Positions 1-9,280 of a stretch of 64,000 nt of DNA are shown here, piece after piece. This DNA comes from Pandoraea anapnoica (lineage in GTDB: Bacteria; Pseudomonadota; Gammaproteobacteria; Burkholderiales; Burkholderiaceae). Every line of letters begins with the position of its first letter. Within the stretch, counting starts at the first letter, position 1. A program made the translations under genes and the position numbers. The notes below the pieces were generated by a model that was not told the origin of the DNA, did not search any database, and saw nothing but the letters and a program-made list of their open reading frames with translations. The stretch spans positions 310,001 through 374,000 of the forward strand of contig NZ_CABPSP010000001.1 in assembly GCF_902459765.1 (NCBI RefSeq), given 5' to 3'.

Positions 1-348
1 GTGGTGCTGTATCTGGCGTGGCTGGCGAGTCGGCTGCGACGTCATGCCGCGCTCAGAAAGCTCTCGATTCTGGTATTTCTACTGGTGCTCGTGCAATTTG
101 CGACCGGATTGTCGAACATCGTTTTCCAATGGCCGCTGCTCAATGCCATTGCCCACAACGGCGGCGCGGCGGTCCTGCTGCTTTTGCTTGTCATGTTAAA
201 CTACCGCATTCGCGCCGCCCGCTTAGTCGCAGCGGCGCCCATTGCGGCCAGCCTGATAGATCAGGCAGACGTCCCGGCCCGCCAGAAGCCTTTCTCCGCA
301 GCGGAGCCGGCTGCCGCACCGCTCGGCGCCCCGTCTGGCCCGGCGTAG
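1..348 (+). CDS. ctaA: Heme A synthase, C-terminal part (CtaA/COX15), cut by window start
   Basis: This is the last 115 residues of an integral membrane protein. A hydrophobic segment carries the motif [16 protein letters not shown] followed by AHNGGAA, which is typical of the last helices of heme A synthase, including a heme-ligand histidine. The family converts heme O to heme A for aa3-type cytochrome oxidase. The next gene, 20 bases downstream, is heme O synthase, which supplies its substrate, so the pair makes pathway sense. The true start lies outside the window, and the first codon here is not a claimed start. The tail after the last helix is Ala/Pro-rich and probably cytoplasmic. Confidence 0.88.
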   Translation: MVLYLAWLASRLRRHAALRKLSILVFLLVLVQFATGLSNIVFQWPLLNAIAHNGGAAVLLLLLVMLNYRIRAARLVAAAPIAASLIDQADVPARQKPFSAAEPAAAPLGAPSGPA

Positions 349-367
349 CGCATTGCCTTCAGAGTGT

Positions 368-1273
368 ATGAAAAGCACGACCCTTCCCCATCCGCCGGCT
401 AGCCGTATCGCGCAATATTGGGCGCTGACCAAGCCCCGCGTGACGCAGCTCGCCGTCTTCTGTGCCGTGATCGGCATGTTCCTGTCCACGCGCGGCATGG
501 TGCCGTGGCAGGTGCTGATCGGCGGCACCATCGGCATCTGGCTGCTCGCCGGATCGGCCTTTGCCGTGAACTGCCTGATTGAGCAACGCGTCGACGCCCT
601 CATGCGTCGCACCGCGTGGCGTCCGTCGGCACGCGGCGAGATCGCACCGTGGCAGATCATCGTCTTCTCGACGATTCTGGGTGCCGCTGGCATGGTGGTG
701 CTCTACACGTTCACGAATCCCCTGACGATGTGGCTGACGCTCGGCACGTTCGTCGGCTACGCGCTTATTTACACCATTATCCTCAAGCCCTCGACGCCGC
801 AGAACATCGTGATCGGCGGCGCGGCAGGTGCGATGCCCCCGGCACTCGGCTGGGCCGCTGCGACCGGCGCGGTGCCAGCCGATGCGTGGATTCTGGTGCT
901 GATCATCTTCGTCTGGACGCCGCCGCACTTCTGGGCGCTCGCGCTTTACCGCCGTCAGGACTACGTGAATTCGGGGCTGCCGATGCTGCCGATCACGCAT
1001 GGCGAGAAGTACACGCGTTTGCAGATTCTGTTGTACAGCGTCGTGCTGTTTGCGGTGTCGCTGCTGCCGTTCGCGCATCGCATGAGCGGCTATCTGTATC
1101 TCGTCTCGGCGGTCGTGCTCTCGGGCATCTTCCTCGGTTACGCGGTCAAGCTATGGCGCAAGTATTCCGATGAGCTCTCGCGCTCGATGTTCCGCTATTC
1201 GATCGTCTACCTCTCGCTGCTGTTCGCGGCGTTGCTGGTCGATCATTACGTGCAGATCTACCTGCTGGGCTGA
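368..1273 (+). CDS. ctaB: Protoheme IX farnesyltransferase (heme O synthase)
   Basis: A 301-residue UbiA-family prenyltransferase that farnesylates protoheme IX to heme O in the inner membrane. The N-terminal [17 protein letters not shown] segment, the Asp-containing loop [19 protein letters not shown], and [10 protein letters not shown] are family hallmarks, and about nine hydrophobic segments follow. The length is usual for the family. I prefer the ATG at 368 over an in-frame TTG at 353. It follows ctaA by 19 bases and precedes a SCO1 gene, the normal order for cytochrome oxidase assembly genes in Burkholderiales. Confidence 0.95.
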   Translation: MKSTTLPHPPASRIAQYWALTKPRVTQLAVFCAVIGMFLSTRGMVPWQVLIGGTIGIWLLAGSAFAVNCLIEQRVDALMRRTAWRPSARGEIAPWQIIVFSTILGAAGMVVLYTFTNPLTMWLTLGTFVGYALIYTIILKPSTPQNIVIGGAAGAMPPALGWAAATGAVPADAWILVLIIFVWTPPHFWALALYRRQDYVNSGLPMLPITHGEKYTRLQILLYSVVLFAVSLLPFAHRMSGYLYLVSAVVLSGIFLGYAVKLWRKYSDELSRSMFRYSIVYLSLLFAALLVDHYVQIYLLG

Positions 1274-1398
1274 ACTTCCGGGGCATTTGCCCATCACAGG
1301 CTGAGTCACGACGACAGGCGCGTTACGGTATTCTTCGCCGGCGCGCCTGTTGTGTTTTCCGAAGGCGTTTTTTCCATACGTTCTGGGGTCATTCGTTC

Positions 1399-2004
1399 AT
1401 GAATCTTGCTGTCATCTGGTTGCGCCGTGCGATGTTGCTGATGGGGCTGACGGTGCTTCTCGCCGCCTGCGGTAAGGAAGGGCCGACGTTCACGAGCCTC
1501 GATATCACCGGCAACAAGGAATTCGCCAAGGACTTCTCGTTGCAGGATCCGCAGGGCAAGACGCGCACGCTCGCCGATTACAAAGGTAAGGCCGTGGTGA
1601 TGTTCTTCGGCTACACGCATTGCCCGGACGTCTGCCCGACCACGATGGCGGAACTCAATCAGGTGATGCAGAAGCTCGGTGCGGACGACGCTCAGCGCGT
1701 TCAGGTGCTGTTCGTGACGGTCGATCCGCAGCGCGATTCGGCCGAACTGATGGGCCAGTACGTACCGGCGTTCAATCCCGCTTTCGTGGGGCTGCGGCCT
1801 GCGGATGACGCCGCGCTCAAGGAAGTGACCAAGTCGTTCCGCGTCGTGGTCAACAAGGTGGAAGGGTCGACGCCCAACAACTACACCATCGATCACACGG
1901 CCGGGATTTACGTCTTCGATCCGAACGGGCAACTGCGTCTGTTCATGCGTCCGGACGAGCCGGTCGATGCGATGGCCAAGGACCTGAAGACGTTGCTGAG
2001 CTAA
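1399..2004 (+). CDS. SCO1/SenC family copper chaperone lipoprotein
   Basis: A 201-residue thioredoxin-fold protein that delivers copper to, or reduces, the CuA site of cytochrome oxidase subunit II. The N-terminus is a lipoprotein signal with lipobox LAAC (Cys24), so it is probably anchored in the periplasmic face of a membrane. The copper ligands are visible: Cys75 and Cys79 in CPDVCP, and His166 in IDHTAGIY. It follows ctaB by 125 bases and converges on the cytochrome bd operon, with a shared terminator between them. Confidence 0.93.
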   Translation: MNLAVIWLRRAMLLMGLTVLLAACGKEGPTFTSLDITGNKEFAKDFSLQDPQGKTRTLADYKGKAVVMFFGYTHCPDVCPTTMAELNQVMQKLGADDAQRVQVLFVTVDPQRDSAELMGQYVPAFNPAFVGLRPADDAALKEVTKSFRVVVNKVEGSTPNNYTIDHTAGIYVFDPNGQLRLFMRPDEPVDAMAKDLKTLLS

Positions 2005-2040
2005 GACGCCGATCCGTCGCAGGATCTCATCGCATAAAAA

Positions 2041-2070
2041 AATCGCGCCCCTGGAGGCGCGATTTTCGTT
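2041..2070. terminator. Bidirectional terminator between SCO1 and cydX
   Basis: A 9-bp perfect stem (AATCGCGCC and GGCGCGATT) with a short loop. It is flanked by seven A residues on the left and a T-run on the right, so it can stop transcription from both converging operons. Confidence 0.85.
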
Positions 2071-2118
2071 TCTACGTTCACTACGACGCCGACCTGTGAG
2101 GGCTCAGCGTCGTCAGGC

Positions 2119-2235
2119 TCAACTGCCTTCCTGACTGCGACGTTCGAGGTCGTCGTGCGCTTCGAACCACATCACGTTGATGATGCCGAACGCGAGCGCG
2201 AGGCCAAGGCCGAGAATCCAAGAGAAGTACCACAT
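2119..2235 (-). CDS. cydX: Cytochrome bd small subunit CydX (YbgT family)
   Basis: A 38-residue single-helix protein that starts MWYFSWILGLG and continues AFGIINVMWFE. This is the recognisable CydX/YbgT pattern, and the charged C-terminal tail AHDDLERRSQ is also typical. CydX stabilises the heme arrangement of cytochrome bd oxidase. The gene begins 15 bases after the cydB stop on the same strand, so it is the last gene of the cyd operon. It is too short for most gene finders. An AGGAG-like site lies upstream in the cydB-cydX gap. Confidence 0.9.
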   Translation of the reverse strand: MWYFSWILGLGLALAFGIINVMWFEAHDDLERRSQEGS

Positions 2236-2250
2236 GTCGCGACTCCTTGA

Positions 2251-3393
2251 TCAGTACATCGTGTGCGGGTTGTCGTTGACCGCGTCGATCGTCACGCGGC
2301 CACGGATCACGCGGTACACCCATCCGGTGTAGAGCAAAATGATGGGCAGGAAGACGATCACGGCGATCAGCATGATTTGCAGCGTGAGCTGGCTCGACGT
2401 AGCGTCCCACACCGTGAGGCTGCTGCCCGGCGCAGTGGCCGACGGCATGACGAACGGGAACATCGAGAAACCGGCGGTGAGGATGATGCCTGCGATCATC
2501 AGGCCTGTGACGACGAACGTCCACGCATACGCGCGGCTCGTGGCGAGCAGGGCAGCCAGCAACGCGCACAGACAGGCGACGACCGGCGCCGCAATCATCC
2601 ACGGGTAGGTGTGATAGTTCGTGAGCCACAAGCCCGGGCCGGTGGTGACCTGCTTCATCAGCGGATTGGCCGGGGAGTCGGTCGCGCCCATCTGCGTGAT
2701 GGCGAAGCCGTCGACGTGCGTGGCGACCAGCACTCCGGCCACGAGGAACAGCAGCAGCGTACCCAGTGCGGTTAGACGCATGATGCGTCCGGCGCGCTCG
2801 GCCACGAGCGGATCGGCCTTCATGCGAAGGTGCGCCGCACCGTGCGTGACCAGCATCAGCAGGCTCACCAGTCCGCACAGCAGCGCGAACGGGTTGAGCA
2901 GGGCCCAGAACGACCCGGTGTAGGTCGAGCGCAGCGTGTTGTCGAACGAGAACGGCAGGCCGAGCAGCAGGTTGCCGAAGGCCACGCCGAACACCAGCGA
3001 CGGCACGGTGCTGCCCACGAACAGTGCCCAGTCCCAAGAGTTACGCCAGCGTGCACTCGGCAGCTTGTTGCGGTAGTCGAAGCCGACCGGTCGCAGGAAC
3101 AGCGCGAAGAGCACGAGCAGCAGCGCCCAGTACAGGCCCGAGAAAGCGGCGGCATAGACGAGCGGCCACGCAGCGAACATCGCACCGCCTGCCGTCACGA
3201 ACCAGACTTGATTGCCTTCCCAGGTGGGGGCGACGGTGTTGATGATGACGCGTCGTTCCGCGTCGGTCTTGCCGAGGAAGGGCAGCAGCGTGCCGGTGCC
3301 CATGTCGAAGCCGTCGAAGAAGGCGAAGCCGATCAGCAGAACGCCGACGAGCACCCACCAGATCAGCTTGAGTACGGTGTAATCGATCATCAT
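2251..3393 (-). CDS. cydB: Cytochrome bd ubiquinol oxidase subunit II
   Basis: A 380-residue polytopic membrane protein. The N-terminal segment [19 protein letters not shown] and the following [14 protein letters not shown] are diagnostic of CydB, and the length matches the family. With CydA it forms the quinol oxidase that reduces oxygen to water at low oxygen tension. It lies 20 bases after cydA and just before cydX. Two ATG codons stand side by side at the start (3393 and 3390), and either could be used. Confidence 0.97.
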   Translation of the reverse strand: MMIDYTVLKLIWWVLVGVLLIGFAFFDGFDMGTGTLLPFLGKTDAERRVIINTVAPTWEGNQVWFVTAGGAMFAAWPLVYAAAFSGLYWALLLVLFALFLRPVGFDYRNKLPSARWRNSWDWALFVGSTVPSLVFGVAFGNLLLGLPFSFDNTLRSTYTGSFWALLNPFALLCGLVSLLMLVTHGAAHLRMKADPLVAERAGRIMRLTALGTLLLFLVAGVLVATHVDGFAITQMGATDSPANPLMKQVTTGPGLWLTNYHTYPWMIAAPVVACLCALLAALLATSRAYAWTFVVTGLMIAGIILTAGFSMFPFVMPSATAPGSSLTVWDATSSQLTLQIMLIAVIVFLPIILLYTGWVYRVIRGRVTIDAVNDNPHTMY

Positions 3394-3413
3394 GATGTGT
3401 GTCCCCCTGACGA

Positions 3414-5027
3414 TCAGACCGAAGTTGCCGGACGGTCGCTCGCAATCGCGGCCCCGCTCGACCCTTCCGTCTCGAAGTGATAGCGGCCAGTGTGCAGCGA
3501 CGACGGGCCGAGCTTGACGTACTTCACCATCAGGAACATCTCAATGATGAGCAGCGCGGTGTAGAAGATGATGAAGCCCGCGAGGCTCATGTACAGATCG
3601 GTGGCAGACAGCGACGACGTGGAGAGGTGCGTCGGCAGAATGCCGGCGATGGTCCACGGCTGACGTCCCATTTCGGCGACGATCCAGCCGAACTCGGCGG
3701 CGAGCCACGGCAGCGGAATCGCCCACACGCACCAGCGCAGGAACCACGCCGAGCGCGGCTTGAGCAGACGGCGTCGTGCGCACAGCCAGAACGCCCACAG
3801 GAACGTGAAGAGGAACAGGAAGCCGAGGCCGACCATGATGCGGAACGACCAGAACACGGGCGCCACTGGCGGGATCGTGTCGTTGGCCGCCATCAGAATC
3901 TGCTCCGGCGTGGCGTCGACGACGTTCGGCGTGTACTTCTTGAGCAACAGGCCGTAGCCGAGGTCGTCCTTGTACTTGTCGAACTCGGCGCGCACCGCTG
4001 GCGACGTATCGCCGCCACGCAGCTTTTCGAGCGCTGCGAAGGCGATCATGCCGCGCTTGATGTTGTCCTTATGCTCGTCGCGCAATTGCGTGAGGCCGAT
4101 GACCGGCGTGTCGACGGAGCGCGTAGCGATCAGACCCATCGCCCAGGGAATCTTCACCGCATAGTCGGTGCGTTGTTCCTTCTGATTCGGGAAGCCGAAC
4201 AGCGTGAACGATGCGGGCGGCTTGGCCGTCTCCCATTCCGCTTCGATGGCCGCGAGCTTCACCTTCTGCACTTCACCCGTGGTGTAGCCCGATTCGTCGC
4301 CCAGCACGATGACGGACAGCGTGGATGCCAGACCGAAGCCCGCGGCGACCGCGAACGAGCGCAGCGCGAACGGCACGTCGCGACGCTTGAGAAGGTACCA
4401 CGCGGAGATGCCGAGCACGAACATGGCGGCGGTCACGTAACCGGCCGAGAGCGTGTGCACGAACTTCACCTGAGCGACCGGGTTGAACACCACTTCCCAG
4501 ATGCTGCTCAGCTCCATGCGCATGGTTTCGTAGTTGAAGTGCGCTCCGATCGGATTGTTCATCCAGCCGTTGGCCACGAGAATCCACAACGCCGAGAGGT
4601 TCGAGCCGAGTGCCACCGCGAAGGTGGTGGCGAGGTGGCCGATGCGCGAGAGCTTGTTCCATCCGAAGAAGAACAGGCCCACGAACGTGGCTTCGAGGAA
4701 GAAGGCCATCAACCCCTCGATTGCGAGCGGCACACCGAAGATGTCGCCGACGTAATGCGAGTAGTAGGCCCAGTTGGTGCCGAACTGGAATTCGAGCGTG
4801 AGACCCGTGGTCACACCCATCGCGAAGTTGATCAGGAAGAGCTTGCCCCAGAACTGGGTCATGTCCTTGTAGATCTGCTTGCCGGTCATCACATAGACCG
4901 ATTCCATGATGACGAGCAGCCACGACAGGCCCAGTGTGAGCGGGACGAACAGAAAGTGATACAGCGCCGTTATGGCGAACTGCAAGCGCGAGAGGTCGAC
5001 GACTTCGCTACTGATCATGGCGGACAC
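3414..5027 (-). CDS. cydA: Cytochrome bd ubiquinol oxidase subunit I
   Basis: A 537-residue, heme-carrying catalytic subunit. Heme ligands corresponding to E. coli His19 and His186 are visible as His24 ([12 protein letters not shown]) and His191 (FVHTLSAGY). [13 protein letters not shown] is also present. The periplasmic Q-loop after GDESGY is the long E. coli-like form ([13 protein letters not shown], then [12 protein letters not shown]), so this is a true CydA and not a cyanide-insensitive CioA. It overlaps the upstream cydP by 20 bases. Confidence 0.97.
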   Translation of the reverse strand: MSAMISSEVVDLSRLQFAITALYHFLFVPLTLGLSWLLVIMESVYVMTGKQIYKDMTQFWGKLFLINFAMGVTTGLTLEFQFGTNWAYYSHYVGDIFGVPLAIEGLMAFFLEATFVGLFFFGWNKLSRIGHLATTFAVALGSNLSALWILVANGWMNNPIGAHFNYETMRMELSSIWEVVFNPVAQVKFVHTLSAGYVTAAMFVLGISAWYLLKRRDVPFALRSFAVAAGFGLASTLSVIVLGDESGYTTGEVQKVKLAAIEAEWETAKPPASFTLFGFPNQKEQRTDYAVKIPWAMGLIATRSVDTPVIGLTQLRDEHKDNIKRGMIAFAALEKLRGGDTSPAVRAEFDKYKDDLGYGLLLKKYTPNVVDATPEQILMAANDTIPPVAPVFWSFRIMVGLGFLFLFTFLWAFWLCARRRLLKPRSAWFLRWCVWAIPLPWLAAEFGWIVAEMGRQPWTIAGILPTHLSTSSLSATDLYMSLAGFIIFYTALLIIEMFLMVKYVKLGPSSLHTGRYHFETEGSSGAAIASDRPATSV

Positions 5028-5310
5028 CTTGATTTTTGGTGGGGGACTGCGCTTCGACGGCCTGCGGCCCGATCAGGGCGCGGGCCACGACGTCCGGCGG
5101 CAATTGCATGTGCTTGGCCATTGGAGCGTCGAAGAACGCGTGCTTCAGGATGAACAGGAGTACTACCTTGATCGCGAGAACGATCAGGATTTCGAGGGCA
5201 AAACGGGAAGGGCGGGTGCGCCAGCGCCGGATCGTCCAGGCGACGATACCCGTGGCTGCCGGTGAGGCCGTGGCGTGAGGCTTCAGACTGCTAGGAGAGT
5301 GGGTGTCCAT
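5008..5310 (-). CDS. cydP: Cytochrome bd-associated small membrane protein CydP
   Basis: A 100-residue protein with one strong transmembrane segment (FALEILIVLAIKVVLLFIL), then KHAFFDAPMAKHMQLPP. This layout is typical of the CydP small protein found ahead of cydAB in proteobacteria. I chose the ATG at 5310 because AGGAG lies about 10 bases upstream. A longer open frame from 5535 has no support. It is the first gene of the cydP-cydA-cydB-cydX operon and its end overlaps cydA. Its exact biochemical role is not established here. Confidence 0.8.
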   Translation of the reverse strand: MDTHSPSSLKPHATASPAATGIVAWTIRRWRTRPSRFALEILIVLAIKVVLLFILKHAFFDAPMAKHMQLPPDVVARALIGPQAVEAQSPTKNQGVRHDQ

Positions 5311-5368
5311 CCGTGACGGCTCCTGGCGTCGAAAGTCGTGTTGTTGGGAACAGCGTCGACTTTCGGCG

Positions 5369-5397
5369 CATTTTGCCTTATCGCTTGAAAATGTCAA
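5369..5397 (-). promoter_or_regulatory. Candidate promoter of the cyd operon
   Basis: On the minus strand a perfect -35 TTGACA (5397-5392) is followed after 17 bases by AAAATG, a weak -10. It lies about 60 bases ahead of the cydP start. An FNR-like TTGA/TCAA half-site pair overlaps the -35 but has a 5-base rather than 6-base spacer, so anaerobic control is not claimed. Confidence 0.35.
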
Positions 5398-5635
5398 ACC
5401 GCAGCGCACGGGGGCGGATGACACGCAGGTGACGCTGGCTCGATGCGGATCTGCCATTGCGAGCAACGGCGGATGAGAAGCAGATTCGACACAAGGGTCC
5501 GGCGCGGCGAACGGCCCCCGGGCCGTCCTTCGCACGCAGCATGGCTACGTACGAGCCGATTCTATCGACTGGATCAGTAGCAGACCTTGCGATGCATCAA
5601 GTCGCGATCAGATGGCGGATGAACTTTCGAAGTCC

Positions 5636-5666
5636 AATAAAAAAGCCCCGCGAACCTCTCGGGGCT
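5636..5666 (-). terminator. Terminator downstream of rpoH
   Basis: An inverted repeat AGCCCCG/CGGGGCT on the minus strand is followed by a run of six T residues. It lies 92 bases beyond the rpoH stop. Confidence 0.8.
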
Positions 5667-5757
5667 TCACGGGGCTTGGCTGCCGACGATGTTCCGTCGA
5701 CTTGGATGGCAGTGTCGTGTGGCAATTTGTCGCTGCCTTCGACACTCGATCCCAGTA

Positions 5758-6696
5758 TTACGCGTAGGCCTGCAACGCGCCTTTCATCTTCTTCATCGCG
5801 GCCACTTCGATCTGACGGATACGCTCGGCGGAGACGCCGAATTCGTCTGCCAGTTCGTGCAGCGTGGCACCACCGCTGCCGTCGTCGGCGACCGACAGCC
5901 AGCGCGCTTCGATGATGCGGCGGCTACGCGGGTCGAGACGACCAAGCGCCGTTTGCAGACCGTCGCTCTGCAGATGGTCACGCTCGCGTGCGGCGATCAC
6001 GGCGGTCGGCTCCTGGTGGGAGTCGGCCAGATAGGCGATGGGGGCGAAGCTCGCGCTTTCGCCGTCGTCGCTGTGACCTTCGAGGGCGATATCGCCGCCC
6101 GACATGCGGGTTTCCATCTCGATGACGTCTTCACGCTTGACGTTCAGATCGCGTGCGACCTGATCGATCTCTTCCGGCGTGAAGGCCTGCAAGCCTTGCT
6201 TCTGGCTACGCAGATTGAAGAACAGCTTGCGCTGGGCCTTGGTCGTGGCGACCTTGACCGTGCGCCAGTTCTTCAGCACGTATTCGTGAATCTCGGCCTT
6301 GATCCAGTGCATGGCGTACGAGACGAGCCGGACACCCTGCGTGGGATCGAACCGTTTGACGGCCTTCATCAGGCCGATATTGCCTTCCTGAATCAGGTCG
6401 GCGTGCGGCAGACCGTAACCGAGGTAATTGCGCGCGATCGAGACCACCAGACGCAGGTGCGAAAGCACGAGCTGGCGGGCGGCTTCGAGATCGTCGTTTT
6501 CACGCAGACGCTTGGCGAGCGACTGCTCTTCCTCGGCGGTGAGCAGGGGAATGCGATGGACAGCCTGAATGTAGCTGTCGATATTGCCCAGACTGCCCGG
6601 CAGCATCAGCGCCGACGGGGCAAGTGCAAGGGCACGCGAATTCGGCGCCGTGCCGGTGGCCGGCGTCGTCGGATGCTTGGTGGCGGCAGTACTCAA
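5758..6696 (-). CDS. rpoH: RNA polymerase heat-shock sigma factor sigma-32
   Basis: A 312-residue sigma-70 family protein. Region 2 contains SHLRLVVSIARNYLGYGLP, LIQEGNIGLMKAVKRFDP and YAMHWIKAEIHEYVLKNW. The RpoH-specific box QRKLFFNLR follows, and region 4 ends with the helix-turn-helix EFGVSAERIRQIE. It directs transcription of heat-shock genes. A perfect CIRCE operator lies 36-62 bases ahead of the start, so the gene is probably under HrcA repression as well. A terminator follows the gene. Confidence 0.97.
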   Translation of the reverse strand: MSTAATKHPTTPATGTAPNSRALALAPSALMLPGSLGNIDSYIQAVHRIPLLTAEEEQSLAKRLRENDDLEAARQLVLSHLRLVVSIARNYLGYGLPHADLIQEGNIGLMKAVKRFDPTQGVRLVSYAMHWIKAEIHEYVLKNWRTVKVATTKAQRKLFFNLRSQKQGLQAFTPEEIDQVARDLNVKREDVIEMETRMSGGDIALEGHSDDGESASFAPIAYLADSHQEPTAVIAARERDHLQSDGLQTALGRLDPRSRRIIEARWLSVADDGSGGATLHELADEFGVSAERIRQIEVAAMKKMKGALQAYA

Positions 6697-6731
6697 GTGG
6701 TGGACTCCTGGTTAGCCTCTGGGAAAGCATT

Positions 6732-6758
6732 TTAGCACTCTCTTTCGATGAGTGCTAA
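6732..6758 (-). promoter_or_regulatory. CIRCE operator (HrcA site) at the rpoH promoter
   Basis: A perfect inverted repeat TTAGCACTC-N9-GAGTGCTAA, identical to the CIRCE consensus bound by HrcA. On the minus strand it overlaps TAAAAT, a plausible -10 hexamer, and ends 36 bases before the rpoH ATG. Binding there would block the rpoH promoter. Confidence 0.9.
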
Positions 6759-6919
6759 AGACGTTAGAACCCTTACCGGACGGGAAGTTTCCGGCTTCTT
6801 GGGGTTTTCCAGCACCCCCCGTCAAACGGGAGAAGTCACTGGCGCAAACGTGACTCGGATGGTGTAAATTGCAACCCAAGCCACGAGCGTAAAGTGATGG
6901 CGAAGGATGGGAGGTCAGC

Positions 6920-7309
6920 ATGGCGGGAAAGCACATTGACGCGGTACGACAACTCGAATCGGCCCGCTTCGAAGCGATGATCGAAGGTGATGTCGATGAG
7001 CTGGAAAAGCTCCTCGCGGACGATCTGTTCTACGTGCATTCGAATGGCAAACGCGAGACCAAGCGCGAATTTCTCGACGCGATCAGCTCCGGCCGCCGCC
7101 GTTACCTCGACATCGACGTCGACCCGAAAGCGCAGGAACTCCGCCAGTTCGGCGACACGGTGGTCGTCACCGGCAAGCTCAAGGTCGAACTGGAAACCGC
7201 GACCGGTTCGCTCGCGTCGCAAATGACCTACACGGCAGTGCACAAGCTGCTGGCCGAAGCCTGGCTTGTCATCTCCTGGCAGGCAACCCGCATGGCGTCG
7301 GCCGACTGA
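6920..7309 (+). CDS. NTF2-like / DUF4440 family small protein
   Basis: A 129-residue protein whose pattern (helical N-terminus LESARFEAMIEGDVDELEKLLADDLFYVHSNG, then TKREFLDAI, then beta strands) matches SnoaL/DUF4440 members of the NTF2-like cone fold. These bind small molecules, and most have no known reaction. There is no signal peptide. The ATG at 6920 follows GGGAGG. It is divergent from rpoH. The specific substrate cannot be told from sequence. Confidence 0.8.
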   Translation: MAGKHIDAVRQLESARFEAMIEGDVDELEKLLADDLFYVHSNGKRETKREFLDAISSGRRRYLDIDVDPKAQELRQFGDTVVVTGKLKVELETATGSLASQMTYTAVHKLLAEAWLVISWQATRMASAD

Positions 7310-7460
7310 CCCGCCCGGTACTCTCCGGGCGTCCTCTCCAAAACAGAAGATTGGATGTGTTTCGGGACGAAATGTTCCGAAAATATCGTATTTTTCGATG
7401 GCTTTTCGACTTTGTGACGAAATTCGCGCGAGTTATCCGACGTTGCGCGCGTATTTCGTT

Positions 7461-8429
7461 TCAATGCGTCGATGACGCGTTTAGCCCGATGGCCTGACGG
7501 ATCACTTCGACCTGACGGGCGATGGGGGCTGGCACCGGAATCTCTCCGGCGAGTACCGCTGCAGTCCATCGTGCGGTGGCGGGGGCGTCGGCGGCAGGTA
7601 GCGATGGCGGAGCGCCGGTGGCACCGTCTTCCGCCTCCTGCCACGACCGGTATGTCCCATCCGAAAATCCATCGATCGCCGCCTGACGGCGGGCGTCCGC
7701 AACCGGTTCGCCTTCCGTGCCGCGTGCGAGCAGCACGCCCGGGGCGGCGCTATTGGTCGCGTCGGCAAACATTTCGCTCAGCGTCTCCCGATACTCCGGA
7801 TGCGTGTAGTTCACGAGCCGCAGCGCTGGTCCGGCAAACGGCTGCAAAAGCTTGACGATGGTGTGCCCGGAATTTCGCACGCCGAGCGCCGCACGCATCT
7901 CCAGGAGTCGTTCCAGCGCAGGCGACAGCGCCGCAATCGGCAGATAGGCGACGCGGCGAGTGCGCAGGGCCTCCTCCGCCTCGGCGGCCGATCGGCTCGC
8001 GGGATGACCGAGTTCCGCGAAGATCGCCTGCGTGCCGACGCGATTCGCGCCGCTGTGATGTTGTCCGTGCACCAGCACCGGGATGCCGTCGCGCGCGAGC
8101 AGCAGCGCCAGCAACGGTGTGAGGTTCGGCTGTTTGCGCGCGCCGTTGTAACTCGGTAGCAGCACCGGTGGCGGGGCGTCGGCCGGTGCGACGAGCGGGG
8201 TGAATGTGGCATGCGCGGCGTCGAGCATGGCGCGCAGTTCGACGGGCGTCTCGCCCTTGATGCGGTACGCGATCAGCACACCGCCCAGCTCGGCGGGCGA
8301 GACCCGTTCGGCGAGGATGGCGTCGAACAGCGTGCGGGTTTCGTCCGCGCTCAGCGCGCGTGCACCTTTCGCACCACGGGCGATGATCTTGAGCAGCGGG
8401 GCGCAGGCAAAGGGGGCGGCAGAGGTCAT
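7461..8429 (-). CDS. ybiB: YbiB/TrpD2-type DNA-binding protein (phosphoribosyltransferase fold)
   Basis: A 322-residue protein of the anthranilate phosphoribosyltransferase superfamily. The N-terminal helical domain (SADETRTLFDAILAERVS, then GGVLIAYRIKGET) and the later LLPSYNGARKQPNLTPLLALL segment match YbiB/TrpD2 rather than true TrpD. E. coli YbiB binds nucleic acid and belongs to the LexA regulon, and no trp genes are nearby. The ATG at 8429 gives the family length, but no clear ribosome site precedes it. In-frame ATGs at 8483 and 8486 would add about 20 residues. Confidence 0.8.
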   Translation of the reverse strand: MTSAAPFACAPLLKIIARGAKGARALSADETRTLFDAILAERVSPAELGGVLIAYRIKGETPVELRAMLDAAHATFTPLVAPADAPPPVLLPSYNGARKQPNLTPLLALLLARDGIPVLVHGQHHSGANRVGTQAIFAELGHPASRSAAEAEEALRTRRVAYLPIAALSPALERLLEMRAALGVRNSGHTIVKLLQPFAGPALRLVNYTHPEYRETLSEMFADATNSAAPGVLLARGTEGEPVADARRQAAIDGFSDGTYRSWQEAEDGATGAPPSLPAADAPATARWTAAVLAGEIPVPAPIARQVEVIRQAIGLNASSTH

Positions 8430-8618
8430 GACGCAGTGATCTGTGGAATGCGGCTTCTGGTTCGTGGGCGAGTCGTTATCCATCATACGCAATCAGGTGT
8501 CATCGGGGCCAGCGCTTGCAGTACCATCTCGTGTTCGGGCGCGCTTGCGGGCCCCTTGGATCCTCACGATCCCTGGTCGCCGCGTCGCCCCCCAATTTCC
8601 GCTTTCGAGGTCAGCCCC

Positions 8619-9272
8619 ATGTCCACGCTCACGCTGTACAGCTATTTCCGCAGTTCCGCGGCCTATCGGGTGCGTATCGCCCTGAACCTCAAGGGACTCG
8701 ACTACGACATCGTGCCGGTACATCTGGTGCGCGACGGTGGCGAACATCTCAAACCAGCCTACCGTGCGCTCAATGTCAATGCTCTGGTGCCGACGTTCGT
8801 CGACGGCGACGTCAACATTCATCAGTCGCTTGCCATCATCGAGTATCTGGAAGACGTGCATCCCACGCCCGCGCTGCTGCCGTCCGACCCGGCTGCGCGC
8901 GCGCAGGTCCGAGCACTGGCGCTGGACATTGCGGCCGACATTCACCCGATCGACAACCTGCGCGTGCTGCGTTTCCTCAAGCACGACATGGGCGTGACGG
9001 AAGAGCAGAAGAACGCGTGGTACGTGCACTGGATCGTGGAAGGGTTCAAGGCACTTGAAGCGCGTCTCGCGGCACAGACGTCGCCGGGCAAGTTCATCGT
9101 TGGCGATACGCCGACGCTGGCGGATTGCTGCCTCGTGCCGCAGATCTACAACGCCAATCGCTTCAAGGTCGACATGACGCCATTCCCGCGCATCTCCGCC
9201 ATCCACGCGCATTGCCAGACGCTCGAAGCCTTCCAGCGCGCTGCACCCGAAGCGCAACCCGACGCCGAGTAA
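8619..9272 (+). CDS. maiA: Maleylacetoacetate isomerase (zeta-class GST)
   Basis: A 217-residue glutathione-dependent isomerase that converts maleylacetoacetate to fumarylacetoacetate in tyrosine/homogentisate breakdown. The N-terminal thioredoxin domain shows the zeta-class motif SYFRSSAAYRVRIAL, with Ser and Arg that hold glutathione. NALVPTFVDGD and NIHQSLAIIEYLE form the glutathione site, and the C-terminal all-helical domain contains GDTPTLADCCLVPQ. No homogentisate genes are adjacent. A LysE exporter follows 8 bases later. Confidence 0.93.
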   Translation: MSTLTLYSYFRSSAAYRVRIALNLKGLDYDIVPVHLVRDGGEHLKPAYRALNVNALVPTFVDGDVNIHQSLAIIEYLEDVHPTPALLPSDPAARAQVRALALDIAADIHPIDNLRVLRFLKHDMGVTEEQKNAWYVHWIVEGFKALEARLAAQTSPGKFIVGDTPTLADCCLVPQIYNANRFKVDMTPFPRISAIHAHCQTLEAFQRAAPEAQPDAE

Positions 9273-9280
9273 GTCCCTAG

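Larger units (their letters stand above)
5311..5757. other. Intergenic region between cydP and rpoH (no gene seen)
   Basis: About 450 bases separate the cydP start from the rpoH stop, both on the minus strand. The region holds a candidate promoter for the cyd operon near 5369-5397 and a rho-independent terminator for rpoH at 5636-5666. Open frames here are short and have no recognisable product. Confidence 0.6.

Noticed and set aside
3477-5153. A 558-codon open frame on the plus strand
   Set aside because: It is antisense to cydA and cydP, Arg/Glu/His-rich and without family motifs: a shadow of high-GC codon use.
5385-5397. FNR-like site TTGA-N5-TCAA ahead of the cyd operon
   Set aside because: FNR/ANR sites need six bases between TTGA and TCAA; here there are five. 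Only the overlapping -35 is kept as a weak candidate.
7461-8429. Anthranilate phosphoribosyltransferase TrpD
   Set aside because: Sequence fits YbiB/TrpD2 better, and no tryptophan genes are adjacent.
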